DNA of 64,000 bases from Pseudomonas sp. (GCF_030698175.1 NZ_JAUYNT010000025.1:62001-126000); one strand, 5' to 3'. Shown: positions 24,481-37,204, numbered from the stretch's first letter. Numbers and translations: made by a program. The notes: generated from the letters alone by a model not told the origin.

Positions 24481-25905
24481 ATGCTTACGTTAAAAACCTA
24501 TAGTTGCGCCGTGGCTGCCGTGTTGTTGATGAGTCAGGCGCTGCTAGCGCGCGCCGATTTGCCCGACTTTACCAAGATGGTCGAGGCCGCCTCGCCGGCG
24601 GTGGTGAATATCAGCACCCGGCAGAAAGTCACCCAGCGTGCGGATGCCGCCAGTGGTCAGCAGATTCCCAATCTGGAAGGTCTACCGCCGGAATTTCGCG
24701 AGTTCTTCGAGCGTGGTATTCCGCAGCAGCCGCGCAATCCAGGTGGTCGTCAGCGTGAGGCGCAATCGCTGGGTTCGGGTTTTATTATTTCCGCTGATGG
24801 TTATATCTTGACCAATAATCACGTGGTCACGGGGGCCGATGAGATAATCGTGCGCCTGGCTGATCGCAGTGAGCTGGAAGCCAAACTAATTGGCGGCGAT
24901 CCGCGTACCGACGTGGCACTGCTGAAAATTGCCGGTAAAGACCTGCCAACCCTGAAGCTGGGTAAGTCGGATGACTTGAAGGTTGGCGAGTGGGTGCTGG
25001 CCATAGGCTCGCCTTTTGGCTTTGATCACTCGGCTACTGCCGGTATTGTCTCGGCCAAGGGCCGTAGCCTACCCAATGAAAACTACGTGCCCTTTATTCA
25101 GACCGATGTGGCGATTAATCCGGGTAACTCCGGCGGGCCGCTGTTCAATTTGGACGGCGATGTGGTGGGCATCAACTCGCAAATTTTCACCCGTTCGGGT
25201 GGCTTTATGGGCTTGTCATTTGCTATCCCGATCGACGTGGCCATGGATGTCGCCAATCAACTTAAAGCCTCCGGCAAGGTCAGTCGCGGCTGGTTGGGGG
25301 TGGTGATTCAGGAGGTCAATAAGGATCTGGCCGAGTCCTTTGGTCTGGATAAGCCCGCCGGTGCGCTGGTGGCCCAAGTGATGCCGGATGGGCCGGCGGC
25401 CAGGGGGGGGTTGCAGGCCGGTGATGTAATTTTGAACTTGAATGGCCAGCCGATCATCATGTCGGCGGATCTGCCGCATTTGGTCGGTGCGCTCAAAGCG
25501 GGCGCTAAGGCTGAGCTGGATGTGGTCCGCGCGGGGGAGCGCAAGACCCTGCAAATGACCGTTGGCGCCTTGCCAGAAGATGATGAAACGCTCGCAGCCA
25601 ATGCGGCATCCGGTCCGACGGTCAGCAATAATCGGCTCGGCTTGGTGGTGGTTGAGTTAACTCCCGAGCAAAAAAACGCCCTTGATCTGAAAAATGGCGT
25701 GCTGGTGAAGGGCGTCCTAGAGGGGCCAGCAGCCTTGATGGGGGTGCGTGTCGGGGACGTGATCACCCATCTGAATAATCAGGCGATTGATTCGAGTAAA
25801 ACGTTCGCGGCCGTGGCCAAGACGCTGCCGATGAACCGCTCGGTGTCGATGCGGGTGCTGCGTGAGGGGCGTGCCAGCTTTATTACCTTCAAATTGACCG
25901 AGTAA
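24481..25905 (+). CDS. mucD: Periplasmic serine protease/chaperone MucD (DegP-like)
   Basis: The 474-residue protein has a signal peptide, a trypsin-like domain with triad H114 (TNNHVV), D144 (TDVALLK) and S217 (GNSGGP), and two PDZ domains (about 265-355 and 380-465). It clears misfolded envelope proteins and so dampens AlgU activation. It ends the algU operon; a strong terminator follows. Confidence 0.95.
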   Translation: MLTLKTYSCAVAAVLLMSQALLARADLPDFTKMVEAASPAVVNISTRQKVTQRADAASGQQIPNLEGLPPEFREFFERGIPQQPRNPGGRQREAQSLGSGFIISADGYILTNNHVVTGADEIIVRLADRSELEAKLIGGDPRTDVALLKIAGKDLPTLKLGKSDDLKVGEWVLAIGSPFGFDHSATAGIVSAKGRSLPNENYVPFIQTDVAINPGNSGGPLFNLDGDVVGINSQIFTRSGGFMGLSFAIPIDVAMDVANQLKASGKVSRGWLGVVIQEVNKDLAESFGLDKPAGALVAQVMPDGPAARGGLQAGDVILNLNGQPIIMSADLPHLVGALKAGAKAELDVVRAGERKTLQMTVGALPEDDETLAANAASGPTVSNNRLGLVVVELTPEQKNALDLKNGVLVKGVLEGPAALMGVRVGDVITHLNNQAIDSSKTFAAVAKTLPMNRSVSMRVLREGRASFITFKLTE

Positions 25906-25920
25906 AACCTGCAGAGTGGC

Positions 25921-25947
25921 GAAAAGGGCGGTTTACCGCCTTTTTTT
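25921..25947 (+). terminator. Rho-independent terminator after mucD
   Basis: AAAAGGGCGGT-TT-ACCGCC followed by seven T: a GC stem (25927-25932 with 25935-25940) and a clean T tract. Confidence 0.85.
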
Positions 25948-26063
25948 GCGCGCGAGTTTTAGCGCCAGTCAGCCGCTGGCGTGACGCTGAAGGCGGGCTT
26001 CAGGTACACTTGCGGGCTATTTTCGGCGGGCAGTCTGCCTGCGGCCTTTTTGAGTGTTGATCC

Positions 26064-27860
<1,797 letters not shown>

Positions 27861-27863
<3 letters not shown>

Positions 27864-28004
27864 GGAGCCTCTGAAAAGGTAGCGAGCGATGGTTAGGCAA
27901 GGCGAAATAAGCCGAGAAAGCGCAGTTTACGTGCTGTAAATGAGCATTTCGAGGCTGATTTCAACGCAGCATAACCGAGCGCAGTAGTTTTCAGAGGTTC
28001 CCTA
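27861..28004. repeat. 144-bp nested palindromic repeat, copy B
   Basis: TAGGGAGCCTCTGAAAA (27861-27877) and TTTTCAGAGGTTCCCTA (27988-28004) are inverted ends with one mismatch. GAAATAAGCC and GGCTGATTTC form the inner stem, TTTAC/GTAAA the tip. The first three bases are the lepA stop codon. Orientation is opposite to copy A. Confidence 0.93.
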
Positions 28005-28023
28005 AACACTTGGATGGTTACGG

Positions 28024-28878
28024 ATGATGTCGTTGAATTTTCCACTGTTACTGGTCATCGCCGTGGCTGTTTGCGGCGCCTTGGCCTTGTTTGACCTGCT
28101 GCTGTTGGCGCCGGTCCGGCGCAAAGCCAGCGCGGCTTACAGCGCTCAGGTAGTTGAGCCGGATCAGGCGGTGCTGGAGACGCTGAACAAAGAACCCTTG
28201 CTGGTTGAATACGGTAAGTCGTTCTTTCCGGTGCTGGCCATAGTGCTGGTGTTGCGTTCGTTTTTACTCGAGCCGTTTCAGATTCCGTCCGGCTCGATGT
28301 TGCCGACCCTTGAAGTTGGCGACTTTATTCTGGTGAATAAATTTGCCTATGGCATTCGTTTGCCGGTGCTGGATCGCAAGATTATCGAGGTTGGCAACCC
28401 GCAGCGTGGCGATGTCATGGTGTTTCGCTTCCCGAGCGAGCCGAGTGTCAATTACATCAAGCGGGTCGTTGGGCTGCCGGGCGACAAAGTTCGCTACAGC
28501 GCCGACGGTCGCTTGTTCGTCAACGATCAGTCGGTTGCCGAGCAGTTGCTCGGCGAAGAGGCGGGAAGCTTGGGCAGTGCGGCGCATTACAGCGAACAGT
28601 TGGGCGCCATTGAGCACCGCATTCGCAAGCAGATGAATCGTTATCACGTTGGCGCCGGCCAGTGGCAAGTACCGCAAGGGCACTATTTTATGATGGGTGA
28701 CAATCGCGATAACTCCAACGACAGTCGTCTGTGGAATGATCAGAAGATCCCTAAAGAATTGCTTGGCATGGTTCCCGACCAAAATATTGTCGGCAAGGCC
28801 TTTGCCATCTGGCTTACCTGGCCAGAACCCAAGCTGCACAATTTGCCAAGTTTTTCCCGTGTGGGCCTGATTCGCTAG
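28024..28878 (+). CDS. lepB: Signal peptidase I
   Basis: The 284-residue protein has two N-terminal membrane segments (about 5-25 and 62-80) and the Ser/Lys dyad S91 (PSGSMLPTL) and K146 (NYIKRVVGLPGD), plus GDNRDNSNDSR near 225. It cleaves signal peptides of exported proteins at the outer face of the inner membrane. No strong ribosome-binding site is seen before the ATG at 28024; a second ATG follows directly. Confidence 0.96.
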   Translation: MMSLNFPLLLVIAVAVCGALALFDLLLLAPVRRKASAAYSAQVVEPDQAVLETLNKEPLLVEYGKSFFPVLAIVLVLRSFLLEPFQIPSGSMLPTLEVGDFILVNKFAYGIRLPVLDRKIIEVGNPQRGDVMVFRFPSEPSVNYIKRVVGLPGDKVRYSADGRLFVNDQSVAEQLLGEEAGSLGSAAHYSEQLGAIEHRIRKQMNRYHVGAGQWQVPQGHYFMMGDNRDNSNDSRLWNDQKIPKELLGMVPDQNIVGKAFAIWLTWPEPKLHNLPSFSRVGLIR

Positions 28879-28972
28879 AAAAATCGGCTCACTCGCAGGC
28901 AACAAGATTTTTAGCTTATATAGTTTTGTTTAGCCCACAGGCCATTCAACTACTTTGCACTTGAGGTCGATT

Positions 28973-29350
28973 ATGAGATTTGCACATTCACAGAAGGGTA
29001 TGTCGGTACTGGGCTGGATGACCATGCTGGCGCTGGTGGCCTTTCTTGCCAGTGCGGTATTTAAGATGGTTCCGCATTATCTGGATTACAACGCGCTGCA
29101 GAAATCCATTGCCTCGGTTGAGACCGATAAGGCCGCCGATATACGCACAGTGCCTGAGTTTTACAGCCATATCAGTAAAAGCATGACGATCAATGCCATT
29201 CGCGATCTTAAGCTTGATGAAATTCTTACTGTGGTCATTGAGGACAACGAGTTTCGTGCGCACCTGAAATACGAAACCCGTGAGCCATTGATCGAGAACC
29301 TTGATCTGGTGGCGCGCTTCGACAAAGAATTTCGCGTGCGCATGCCGTGA
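28973..29350 (+). CDS. DUF4845 membrane-anchored protein
   Basis: The 125-residue protein starts with a pilin-like leader ([24 protein letters not shown]) giving one membrane segment at about 11-31, then a small periplasmic domain. It always lies between lepB and rnc in pseudomonads, as I recall, and belongs to DUF4845; its function is unknown. TGAGG precedes the ATG at 28973. Its stop overlaps the rnc GTG start. Confidence 0.82.
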   Translation: MRFAHSQKGMSVLGWMTMLALVAFLASAVFKMVPHYLDYNALQKSIASVETDKAADIRTVPEFYSHISKSMTINAIRDLKLDEILTVVIEDNEFRAHLKYETREPLIENLDLVARFDKEFRVRMP

Positions 29351-30054
29351 GTTCTTCTACTGCGGCAAGTTCATCATTGGCGCGTTTACAGCGCCAACTC
29401 GGTTACACCTTTAAAGACCAGGAGCTAATGATCCTGGCCCTGACCCATCGCAGCTTTGCCGGGCTCAACAATGAGCGGCTGGAGTTTCTCGGCGATGCGA
29501 TCCTTAACTTCGTCGCCGGTGAGGAGCTGTTTGTGCGCTTCCCGTTGGCCCGTGAAGGTCAGCTGTCACGCTTGCGGGCACGCTTGGTCAAGGGCGAAAC
29601 CCTGGCGGTGCTGGCCCGTGGGTTTGACTTGGGTGAGTATCTGCGTCTGGGTTCCGGTGAGCTGAAAAGCGGTGGTTTTCGCCGTGAATCGATTCTGGCC
29701 GATGCCTTGGAAGCCTTGATCGGCGCTATCTACCTGGATGCCGGCATGGACGCAGCCCGTGAGCGGGTGTTGGCCTGGCTGACGGGCGAGCTGGCCGGCC
29801 TGACCCTGGTGGATACCAACAAAGATCCAAAAACCCGCTTGCAGGAGTTTCTGCAATCGCGGGCCTGCGAGTTACCGCAGTATGAAGTGGTGGATATTCA
29901 GGGGGAGCCGCATTGCCGGATCTTTCTGGTTGAATGCCAGATTGCCCTCTTGAATGATAAAACCCGTGGTCAGGGCGCTAGCCGCCGAATTGCCGAGCAA
30001 GTAGCGGCAGCGGCAGCTCTGATTGCCTTGGGTGTGGAGAACGACCATGAATGA
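29347..30054 (+). CDS. rnc: Ribonuclease III
   Basis: The 235-residue enzyme has the RNase III signature [12 protein letters not shown] near 40, catalytic [14 protein letters not shown] near 115 and a C-terminal double-stranded-RNA-binding domain ([13 protein letters not shown] onward). It processes rRNA precursors and structured mRNAs. GTG start inside the end of the preceding gene; era overlaps its end by 8 bp. Confidence 0.96.
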   Translation: MSSSTAASSSLARLQRQLGYTFKDQELMILALTHRSFAGLNNERLEFLGDAILNFVAGEELFVRFPLAREGQLSRLRARLVKGETLAVLARGFDLGEYLRLGSGELKSGGFRRESILADALEALIGAIYLDAGMDAARERVLAWLTGELAGLTLVDTNKDPKTRLQEFLQSRACELPQYEVVDIQGEPHCRIFLVECQIALLNDKTRGQGASRRIAEQVAAAAALIALGVENDHE

Positions 30055-30997
30055 CAATATCGAGCCGGGCACTGAGACAGAGCCAGGCACTGACGCGCCA
30101 ACCCCAGGGGTATCGCGTTGCGGCTATGTCGCCATCGTCGGCCGCCCCAACGTCGGCAAGTCGACGCTGATTAACCATATCCTCGGCCAGAAGTTGGCGA
30201 TCACCTCGCGTAAACCCCAGACCACCCGGCACAACATGCTCGGGATCAAAACCGAGGGCGCGGTGCAAGCGGTGTACGTGGATACCCCGGGGCTGCACAA
30301 GAATGGCGAGAAAGCCCTGAATCGCTACATGAACAAAACCGCCTCGGCCGCGTTGAAAGATGTCGATGTGGTGATCTTCGTGGTCGACCGCACCCGTTGG
30401 ACCGATGAAGACCAGATGGTTCTCGAGCGCATTCAATACGTGCAGGGGCCAGTGATTTTGGCGATTAATAAAACCGATCGCATCGACGACAAAGCCCAGC
30501 TGATGCCGCATCTTGAATGGTTGCAGCAGCAACTGCCCAAGGCTTTTATCGTGCCGATCTCGGCCCAGCAAGGGCATAACCTCGACACCCTGGAAAAACT
30601 GGTGGCCGAGAACCTGCCGGAGTGTGAGCATTTTTTCCCGGAAGATCAGATCACCGACCGCTCCAGCCGCTTTTTGGCCGCCGAACTGGTGCGCGAGAAG
30701 ATCATGCGCCAGCTGGGTGCCGAGCTGCCGTACCAGATCACCGTCGAGATCGAAGAGTTCAAGCAGCAAGGCCGCACCCTGCATATCCATGCCCTGATTC
30801 TGGTGGAGCGCGACGGCCAGAAGAAAATCATCATTGGTGACAGCGGCGAGCGGATCAAGCGCATCGGCATGGAGGCGCGCAAAGACATGGAGGTGTTGTT
30901 CGACTCCAAAGTCATGCTCAATCTGTGGGTCAAGGTGAAAAGCGGCTGGTCCGACGATGAGCGCGCCCTGCGTTCGCTGGGTTACGGCGACATCTAG
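30047..30997 (+). CDS. era: GTPase Era
   Basis: The 316-residue protein has [13 protein letters not shown] (G1), DTPGLH (G3), NKTDRID (G4) and a C-terminal KH domain ([19 protein letters not shown]). Era binds 16S rRNA and is needed for 30S assembly. The N-terminus carries a 20-residue acidic extension ([16 protein letters not shown]) ahead of the G domain. Overlaps rnc by 8 bp. Confidence 0.96.
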   Translation: MNDNIEPGTETEPGTDAPTPGVSRCGYVAIVGRPNVGKSTLINHILGQKLAITSRKPQTTRHNMLGIKTEGAVQAVYVDTPGLHKNGEKALNRYMNKTASAALKDVDVVIFVVDRTRWTDEDQMVLERIQYVQGPVILAINKTDRIDDKAQLMPHLEWLQQQLPKAFIVPISAQQGHNLDTLEKLVAENLPECEHFFPEDQITDRSSRFLAAELVREKIMRQLGAELPYQITVEIEEFKQQGRTLHIHALILVERDGQKKIIIGDSGERIKRIGMEARKDMEVLFDSKVMLNLWVKVKSGWSDDERALRSLGYGDI

Positions 30998-31016
30998 CTA
31001 AATCAGGATCTAAGCC

Positions 31017-31724
31017 ATGCTCAGCCAGGCGCAGCCGGCCTTCGTCCTGCACAGCCGGGCCTACCGCGAAAGCAGTGCGCTGGTTGATCTGCTCACGCCG
31101 CAAGGCCGCCTGCGGGCAGTGCTGCGCAGCGCGCGTGGCAAGGCCGGCAGCCAGGCGCGGGCCTTTGTGCCACTGGAAGTCGAGCTGCGCGGCCGTGGCG
31201 AGCTGAAAACCATTGGCCGGCTGGAAAGTGTTGGCATTGCTAATTTTCTGCAGGGCTATGCGCTGTTTAGCGGCCTGTATCTAAACGAGCTATTGATTCG
31301 CTTATTGCCCGCCGAAGACCCGCACCCTGAGCTGTTCGAACACTATCGCATGACCATTTTGGCACTGGCGGCCAAGCGGCCATTGGAGCCGTTACTGCGG
31401 GCTTTTGAATGGCGCTTGCTGGACGAATTAGGCTATGGTTTTGCCCTCGATCAAGACCTGCACGGGCAGGCGATAGAGGCGCCGAGGCTGTATCGCCTGC
31501 GCGCGGATGCCGGTTTTGAACCGGTGACGCAGCTGCAACCTGGGGTCTTTCAGGGCCGTGATTTATTGGCCATGGCCAGCGCCGACTGGTCCGCCCCTGG
31601 CGCCTTGGCGGCGGCTAAACGGCTGATGCGCCAAGCCTTGGCGCCACATCTGGGTGGCAAGCCGCTGGTCAGCCGTGAGCTATTTGTTAATCTGCAATCG
31701 AGCCACCGTATTGAGCAACTTTAA
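31017..31724 (+). CDS. recO: DNA repair protein RecO
   Basis: The 235-residue protein starts [22 protein letters not shown], the RecO OB-fold motif, and has [18 protein letters not shown] in the helical domain. It loads RecA onto SSB-covered DNA with RecR. It lacks the C-terminal zinc cysteines found in some homologues. The gene follows era by 19 bp and precedes pdxJ by 11 bp. Confidence 0.93.
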   Translation: MLSQAQPAFVLHSRAYRESSALVDLLTPQGRLRAVLRSARGKAGSQARAFVPLEVELRGRGELKTIGRLESVGIANFLQGYALFSGLYLNELLIRLLPAEDPHPELFEHYRMTILALAAKRPLEPLLRAFEWRLLDELGYGFALDQDLHGQAIEAPRLYRLRADAGFEPVTQLQPGVFQGRDLLAMASADWSAPGALAAAKRLMRQALAPHLGGKPLVSRELFVNLQSSHRIEQL

Positions 31725-31735
31725 GGAGTCCATTT

Positions 31736-32482
31736 GTGACTGAGGCAACGCGTATTCTGCTGGGGATCAACATCGACCACGTCGCCACCTTGCGTCAGGC
31801 TCGCGGTACCCGCTATCCCGACCCGGTCAAGGCGGCGCTGGATGCCGAAGAGGCCGGTGCCGATGGCATCACCGTGCACCTGCGCGAAGATCGCCGGCAT
31901 ATCCAGGAACGTGACGTGCGGGTGCTCAAGGAGGTGCTGCAAACGCGGATGAACTTCGAGATGGGCGTGACCGAGTCGATGCTGGCCTTCGCCGAAGACA
32001 TCCGCCCGGCCCATGTCTGTCTGGTGCCCGAGACTCGACAGGAGCTGACCACCGAAGGCGGCCTCGACGTCGCCGGTCAGGAAGAACGCATTCGTGCCGC
32101 GGTCGAGCGTCTGGCCCGGATCGGTTGCGAAGTGTCGCTGTTTATCGATGCGGAGCCCGCGCAAATCGAGGCGGCCAAGCGTGTCGGTGCGCCGGCTATC
32201 GAGTTGCATACCGGGCGTTACGCCGATGCCCAGACGCCCGCTGAAACAGCCATAGAGCTTGAGCGAATTCGAGTCGGTGTGGCCTGCGGTTTGGCTAATG
32301 GCTTGATTGTGAATGCCGGCCATGGCCTGCATTACCACAATGCTGAGGCGGTGGCGGCGATCCCCGGCATCAATGAGCTGAACATCGGCCACGCCATAGT
32401 CGCCCACGCCTTGTTTGTCGGCTTTAAAGCGGCGGTGGCCGAGATGAAACAACTGATAGTGGCGGCCGCTGCACGCCGCTAA
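31736..32482 (+). CDS. pdxJ: Pyridoxine 5'-phosphate synthase
   Basis: The 248-residue TIM-barrel protein has [21 protein letters not shown] near the start, [10 protein letters not shown] and ELHTGRYA. It condenses 1-deoxyxylulose 5-phosphate with aminoacetone phosphate to make vitamin B6. GTG start with AAGGAG upstream. Last gene of the lepA-pdxJ run; a terminator follows. Confidence 0.96.
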   Translation: MTEATRILLGINIDHVATLRQARGTRYPDPVKAALDAEEAGADGITVHLREDRRHIQERDVRVLKEVLQTRMNFEMGVTESMLAFAEDIRPAHVCLVPETRQELTTEGGLDVAGQEERIRAAVERLARIGCEVSLFIDAEPAQIEAAKRVGAPAIELHTGRYADAQTPAETAIELERIRVGVACGLANGLIVNAGHGLHYHNAEAVAAIPGINELNIGHAIVAHALFVGFKAAVAEMKQLIVAAAARR

Positions 32483-32500
32483 TACTTAGCCATCGCCCAG

Positions 32501-32536
32501 AAAAAAGCCCGGCCATTGATTGCGCCGGGCTTTTTT
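32501..32536. terminator. Bidirectional terminator between pdxJ and the acyltransferase gene
   Basis: Six A, GCCCGGC (32507-32513), a 10-base loop, GCCGGGC (32524-32530), six T. The A and T runs suit both strands of these convergent genes. Confidence 0.9.
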
Positions 32537-32550
32537 ATGTTGGCTTAGCG

Positions 32551-33459
32551 CTACGGCGTCGGCGGAAATTCTTGATGCAGGCGGCCGAGGTGGGCGTCCT
32601 TGTCTTCCCATAGTTGATTGACCCACTGCTGAAACGCCAGCTTGTAGCCGTCGTCCTGGTCGTAGTTTTTGCCGATAAACTGCTTGGGAATCTCAACCTG
32701 CTCGAAGCGCACCACCACTCGCTGCAAACGCCCGCAGAGCAGGTCCCAGAAGGTTGGGGTGCCATTGGGGTAGTGGATGGTGACGTTGAGCATGGAGGCC
32801 AGTTGTTCGCCCATGGCGTCCAGCACAAAGGCGATGCCGCCGGCCTTGGGCTTGAGTAAATAGGTGAAGGGCGAGTTTTGCTGCGCCTGTTTGGCCGCCG
32901 TCATGCGCGTGCCTTCGAGGAAGTTAAACACCGATACCGGGTTGGTCTTGTAGCGCTGGCAGGCCTTGCGGGTGGTGGCCATGTCTTGCCCGCGTTTTTC
33001 CGGGTGCTTGGCCAAATACTGCTTGCTGAAGCGCTTCATAAAAGGGAATTCCAGTGCCCACCAGCACAGGCCAATCACCGGCACCCAAATCAGTTGCTGC
33101 TTGAGAAAGAACTTCAGAAACGGCGCCCGGCGATTGAGCAAGTGCTGCAGGATCAGAATATCCACCCAAGTCTGGTGGTTGCTGGTGACCAGATAGGATT
33201 CGCGCAGGTTGACCTTTTCCAGGCCCTGAACGTCCCACTGAATCGGCTGCACCAGGTACATCCAGGCGCTGTTGACCGAGATCCAGGCATTGGCCGAGCC
33301 ATGCACGACCTTATTGATCAGGCGGCGGGCGGCCTGAAACGGCAGTACTGCTTTGAACAGCGCGCCGATAAACAGCGGCCAGCAGAAAATCAGGGTGTTG
33401 AGTGCCAGCGTCAAGCTGGCCAGTACGCCGCGCAGCGGCCCTGGAAGAAAACCTAGCAT
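32551..33459 (-). CDS. PlsC-type acyltransferase (YihG-like)
   Basis: The 302-residue membrane protein has the acyltransferase block NHQTWVD (H-x4-D) near 112 and FLEGTRM near 190. The N-terminal region is hydrophobic. The length and FPFMKRFSKQYL match the YihG branch of 1-acyl-glycerol-3-phosphate acyltransferases, which put fatty acids on lysophospholipids. The ATG at 33459 was chosen because an AAAGG stands 9 bases before it; an in-frame start 48 bases upstream is possible. Confidence 0.82.
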   Translation of the reverse strand: MLGFLPGPLRGVLASLTLALNTLIFCWPLFIGALFKAVLPFQAARRLINKVVHGSANAWISVNSAWMYLVQPIQWDVQGLEKVNLRESYLVTSNHQTWVDILILQHLLNRRAPFLKFFLKQQLIWVPVIGLCWWALEFPFMKRFSKQYLAKHPEKRGQDMATTRKACQRYKTNPVSVFNFLEGTRMTAAKQAQQNSPFTYLLKPKAGGIAFVLDAMGEQLASMLNVTIHYPNGTPTFWDLLCGRLQRVVVRFEQVEIPKQFIGKNYDQDDGYKLAFQQWVNQLWEDKDAHLGRLHQEFPPTP

Positions 33460-33616
33460 CGAGTTAAACCTTTGAAGTTCGGCGTCTAAGCGCCCTGAAT
33501 TGGTCAAAGTTTACGCGGCAGTAATGCCACAAGCTAAAACGTGGCACAGATTAACCCTTGCCGGCGGAGCTGCAAACCTGTCGCCGGTATCTAGATTGGC
33601 GTAAATGCCGGCATGC

Positions 33617-35728
33617 TTAGCGGCTTTGCTCGGTTTTCTCCGACATATTGGCCGCCTGTACGGCGGTCAGGGCGATGGTGTAGACGATGTCGTCGACCAG
33701 TGCGCCGCGGGACAAGTCGTTCACTGGCTTACGTAAACCTTGCAGCATGGGGCCAACGCTGACGCAGTCGGCGCTGCGTTGCACGGCCTTGTAGGTAGTG
33801 TTGCCGGTATTCAGGTCGGGGAAGATAAACACCGTGGCGCGCCCGGCCACCGGGCTATTGGGGGCTTTCTGTTGGCCGACACTGGCAATCGCGGCGGCGT
33901 CGTATTGCAGGGGGCCGTCGATTAGTAATTGTGGTTGGCGCTCGCGGGCGAGGCGGGTGGCTTCGCGGACCTTCTCCACCTCACTGCCGGTGCCGGAGTC
34001 GCCGGTGGAGTAGCTGATCATCGCCACCCGCGGCTCGATGCCAAAAGCTGTGGCGGACGCCGCGCTTTGCAGGGCGATTTCCGCCAGCTCGGCGGCATTC
34101 GGGTCGGGGTTCACCGCACAATCGCCGTAGACCACCACCTGGTCGGGCAGCAGCATGAAAAATACCGAGGACACCAGCTGATAGCCCGGCGCGGTTTTGA
34201 TTAGCTGCAGCGCCGGGCGAATGGTGTTGGCGGTGGTGTGGATGGCGCCGGAGACCAGACCGTCCACTTCATCCAGCGCCAGCATCATGGTGCCGAGCAC
34301 CACCGAGTCCTCCAGCTGTTGCTCGGCCATGGGAGCATTCAGATTTTTGCCTTTGCGCAGTTCCACCATGGGCGCCACATAGCGTTTGCGGATCAGCTCA
34401 GGATCGAGAATTTCCAAGCCCTCAGGCAATTCAATCCCTAAGGCTTTGGCTACGCTTTGCACTTCTGCCGGATTGCCCAGCAGCACGCAGCGGGCAATGC
34501 CACGGCTTTGGCAGATGACTGCGGCCTGGATGGTGCGCGGCTCACAGCCTTCGGGCAGGACGATGCGCAGGTTGGCCGCTTGCGCCTGTTTAACCAGTTG
34601 ATAGCGAAACGCGGCCGGTGACAGGTGTGGCTCGCGGGGGCTGCCACAGCGCAGGCGCAACCACTCATGATCGATATGGCTGGCGACGAACTCGGTGACC
34701 AGCTCGGCGCGCTCGCGGTCATCGATGGGGATTTCCTGGTTCATTCGATTGAGGTTGGTGGCGGTGTCGTAGGAGTTGCTCGCCACCGTCAGCACCGGCA
34801 AGCCGGCGTTCAGCGCGCCCTGACAGAGCTCCATGATCCGTGGATCGGGGGCGAAATCGCTGCACAACAGTAAGCCCGCCAGTGGCACGCCGTTCATGCT
34901 GGCCAGGCTCGCGGCCAGAATAATGTCGTCGCGATCCCCCGGAGTCACCACCAGCACGCCGGGCTTGAGCAGCTGCACTGTATTGGGCACGGCGCGGGCG
35001 CACAGCACTATTTGCTGCACCCGGCGTTGTTCATAGTCACCGGCGTTAAGTACGTTGGCGCCGAGCAAATCGGCCACATCTCGGGTGCGCGGGGCGTTGA
35101 GCTGACTCTGCCAGGGAATGCTGCCGAGCAGGCGCAACGGCGCGCCGCCTTGCAGGCTGGCGAGCTCCGGCAAGCGCCGGGTGAACTCGACGACGGCGCC
35201 TTCGTAGCGGACTTTATTGAGGATCACCCCCAGCACTTTCGGGGCTTTGGCGCCGCCAAACATCTGCATCAGAATTTCGATGCGGTCGAACAGTTCGGTG
35301 AGGTTCTCGGATTCGGCGGCCGAGACCAGAATCACCTCGGCATCCAGGCTCTTGGCTAGGTGCTGATTGAGCTGCCCGGCGTAACTGACCTGGCGGGTTT
35401 GCACCATGCCCTCGACTATCACCACATCGTGGCCGGCCGCCGCTTGCTGGTGCAGGTTGATGATTTCTTCCAGCAGCTCAGCCAACTGGCCATCGCCCAG
35501 GCGCCGCTCAACATAGGCACGCTCCAGTGGTTTGGGCGATTGCAAACCATGGGTGCGCGCGATCAGCTCGCTGGAGCGCTCGGGGCCGGAGTCGCCGGCG
35601 TGTTGCTGGGCAATGGGTTTGCAAAAACCGACCTTCAATCCGGCCAGCTCTAACGCCCGCACCAGGCCGAGGCTGATGGAGGTCAGGCCGACGCCAAAGC
35701 CGGTGGGGACGATAAGAAAAGTATGCAT
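33617..35728 (-). CDS. pta: Phosphate acetyltransferase, long form
   Basis: The 703-residue protein has the three-part long Pta layout: a P-loop-like AAA_26 domain (HTFLIVPTGFGVGLTSISLG), a DRTGG domain (about 215-330) and the C-terminal catalytic domain with VVYGDCAVNPDPNA and SYSTGDSGTG. It interconverts acetyl-CoA and acetyl phosphate. AAGGA lies 8 bases before the ATG at 35728. The ackA stop is 10 bp upstream, so ackA-pta form one operon. Confidence 0.95.
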   Translation of the reverse strand: MHTFLIVPTGFGVGLTSISLGLVRALELAGLKVGFCKPIAQQHAGDSGPERSSELIARTHGLQSPKPLERAYVERRLGDGQLAELLEEIINLHQQAAAGHDVVIVEGMVQTRQVSYAGQLNQHLAKSLDAEVILVSAAESENLTELFDRIEILMQMFGGAKAPKVLGVILNKVRYEGAVVEFTRRLPELASLQGGAPLRLLGSIPWQSQLNAPRTRDVADLLGANVLNAGDYEQRRVQQIVLCARAVPNTVQLLKPGVLVVTPGDRDDIILAASLASMNGVPLAGLLLCSDFAPDPRIMELCQGALNAGLPVLTVASNSYDTATNLNRMNQEIPIDDRERAELVTEFVASHIDHEWLRLRCGSPREPHLSPAAFRYQLVKQAQAANLRIVLPEGCEPRTIQAAVICQSRGIARCVLLGNPAEVQSVAKALGIELPEGLEILDPELIRKRYVAPMVELRKGKNLNAPMAEQQLEDSVVLGTMMLALDEVDGLVSGAIHTTANTIRPALQLIKTAPGYQLVSSVFFMLLPDQVVVYGDCAVNPDPNAAELAEIALQSAASATAFGIEPRVAMISYSTGDSGTGSEVEKVREATRLARERQPQLLIDGPLQYDAAAIASVGQQKAPNSPVAGRATVFIFPDLNTGNTTYKAVQRSADCVSVGPMLQGLRKPVNDLSRGALVDDIVYTIALTAVQAANMSEKTEQSR

Positions 35729-35738
35729 GTGCCAGTCC

Positions 35739-36941
35739 TTAATTCGGTAGCGCGACTGTGTTGATCGCGGCAAGCGTGTCCAGGGCGATCTGCCGCTCTT
35801 CATTGGTGGCAATCACCAGCACCCGCGTATGTCCCTGCAGCTCAATCGGCCCGCTATTTCCGCCGACGCAGGCGAGGTTGGCGGCGGGGTCCAGTCGCAG
35901 GTTCAGCAGCTGTAAATGCTCGAGGGTTTTGCTGCGCACCAACGCTGAGTTTTCGCCAATGCCGCCGGTAAAAATCAGCCCGTCCAGTCGCGGCAGGGCG
36001 CACCCCATGGCTGCCAGGGATTTGGCCAGGCGATAGCAAAACACCTCAATCGCCAGGGTGGCGCCCGGATGCCCTTTGGCGCGGGCTTGCTCCAGGCTGC
36101 GCATGTCATTGGACAAACCCGATAAACCGAGCAGGCCGCTGTCGTGATTAAGCATGTGTTCGATCTGCTCAAGGCTCCAGTCCAGGGTGCGCGATAGGTG
36201 GCCAAACAGGTTGGGGTCGACGTCGCCGCTGCGGGTGCCCATGGCCAAACCCTCCAAGGGGGTCAGGCCCATGCTGGTGTCGCGGCTCTGGCCGTTGACT
36301 ATGGCGCAGGTCGAGCAGCCATTGCCCAGGTGCGCCGACAGCCAACTGCTATCAGTCACCGGCAAGCCGCTCAACTCGGCGGCGCGCAGGCTGACATAGC
36401 GGTGGCTAGTGCCATGGAAGCCATAGCGGCGCACACCATGCTCGCGGTACAGCACCTCGGGCAGGGCGTAGCGATACGCATGTTCGGGCAAGCTTTGGTG
36501 AAAGGCGGTGTCGAACACCGCCACCTGCGGCAGCTCGGGGAACAGCGCCAGCGCCGCTTCTATGCCCTGCAAGTTGGCCGGATTGTGCAGCGGTGCCAAG
36601 GGCGCTGTTTGGCGAATCGCCGCCAAGGTCTGCGGGTTGATGAGGCTGGCGCTGGTGAAGTGTTCGCCGCCGTGCACCACCCGGTGGCCAATCCCCAGCA
36701 GTTGCTCGCCGGCCGCCTGCTGCACCAGCGGCAACAATTGCGCTAGTGCCGCGCGGTGATCGGCTGTGGCAATGGCCCTAGTGTGTTTTTGCCCGGCCGC
36801 CTGCCAGTGCAATACCGCGTCGGGCGAGCCGAGGCGTTCGGCCAGCCCGCTCAAGGCAAACGCCTGAGCATCCGGGTTAACCAAGGCGAACTTGATCGAT
36901 GAACTGCCGCAATTGATTACTAAAATAGTGCCTGAGGGCAT
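35739..36941 (-). CDS. ackA: Acetate kinase
   Basis: The 400-residue protein has [12 protein letters not shown] at 9-20, [10 protein letters not shown] near 87 and [13 protein letters not shown] near 172, the acetokinase signatures. It makes ATP and acetate from acetyl phosphate. Its start codon shares one base with the stop of the upstream DUF3565 gene. Confidence 0.96.
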   Translation of the reverse strand: MPSGTILVINCGSSSIKFALVNPDAQAFALSGLAERLGSPDAVLHWQAAGQKHTRAIATADHRAALAQLLPLVQQAAGEQLLGIGHRVVHGGEHFTSASLINPQTLAAIRQTAPLAPLHNPANLQGIEAALALFPELPQVAVFDTAFHQSLPEHAYRYALPEVLYREHGVRRYGFHGTSHRYVSLRAAELSGLPVTDSSWLSAHLGNGCSTCAIVNGQSRDTSMGLTPLEGLAMGTRSGDVDPNLFGHLSRTLDWSLEQIEHMLNHDSGLLGLSGLSNDMRSLEQARAKGHPGATLAIEVFCYRLAKSLAAMGCALPRLDGLIFTGGIGENSALVRSKTLEHLQLLNLRLDPAANLACVGGNSGPIELQGHTRVLVIATNEERQIALDTLAAINTVALPN

Positions 36942-37204
36942 CAGTCATTCTCGTCTTGATTGATCGAATCAGCCGCTCGCTGAGCACACCAGCCGCACGG
37001 GAAGGGTTCTTTCAGCCTAGCTTGGCGTTGCGCGACCGCCATCACCCAGGCGCGGTTTTGCCAGGGTGGTTGGTGGCGTAAATGCTGGGTATGACCGCAC
37101 GACAAGCTTGCCACCCAGTGGCCGTCAGCGTCCTGATGGAAGTCAAGCAGGCGTGGTGAATGCGTCGCAGTTGACGCGTTAGCCGGGTTTTTTGCGTCAT
37201 TCAT
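36941..37204 (-). CDS. DUF3565 small zinc-ribbon-like protein
   Basis: The 87-residue protein has the DUF3565 core [30 protein letters not shown] followed by a C-x2-C pair (PCGWC), suggesting a zinc site from SCGH and CGWC. Function unknown. The start is uncertain: the ATG at 37204 begins just before homology, and a longer frame up to 37252 is possible. The stop abuts the ackA start, so it leads the ackA-pta operon. It is divergent from slyD. Confidence 0.68.
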   Translation of the reverse strand: MNDAKNPANASTATHSPRLLDFHQDADGHWVASLSCGHTQHLRHQPPWQNRAWVMAVAQRQARLKEPFPCGWCAQRAADSINQDEND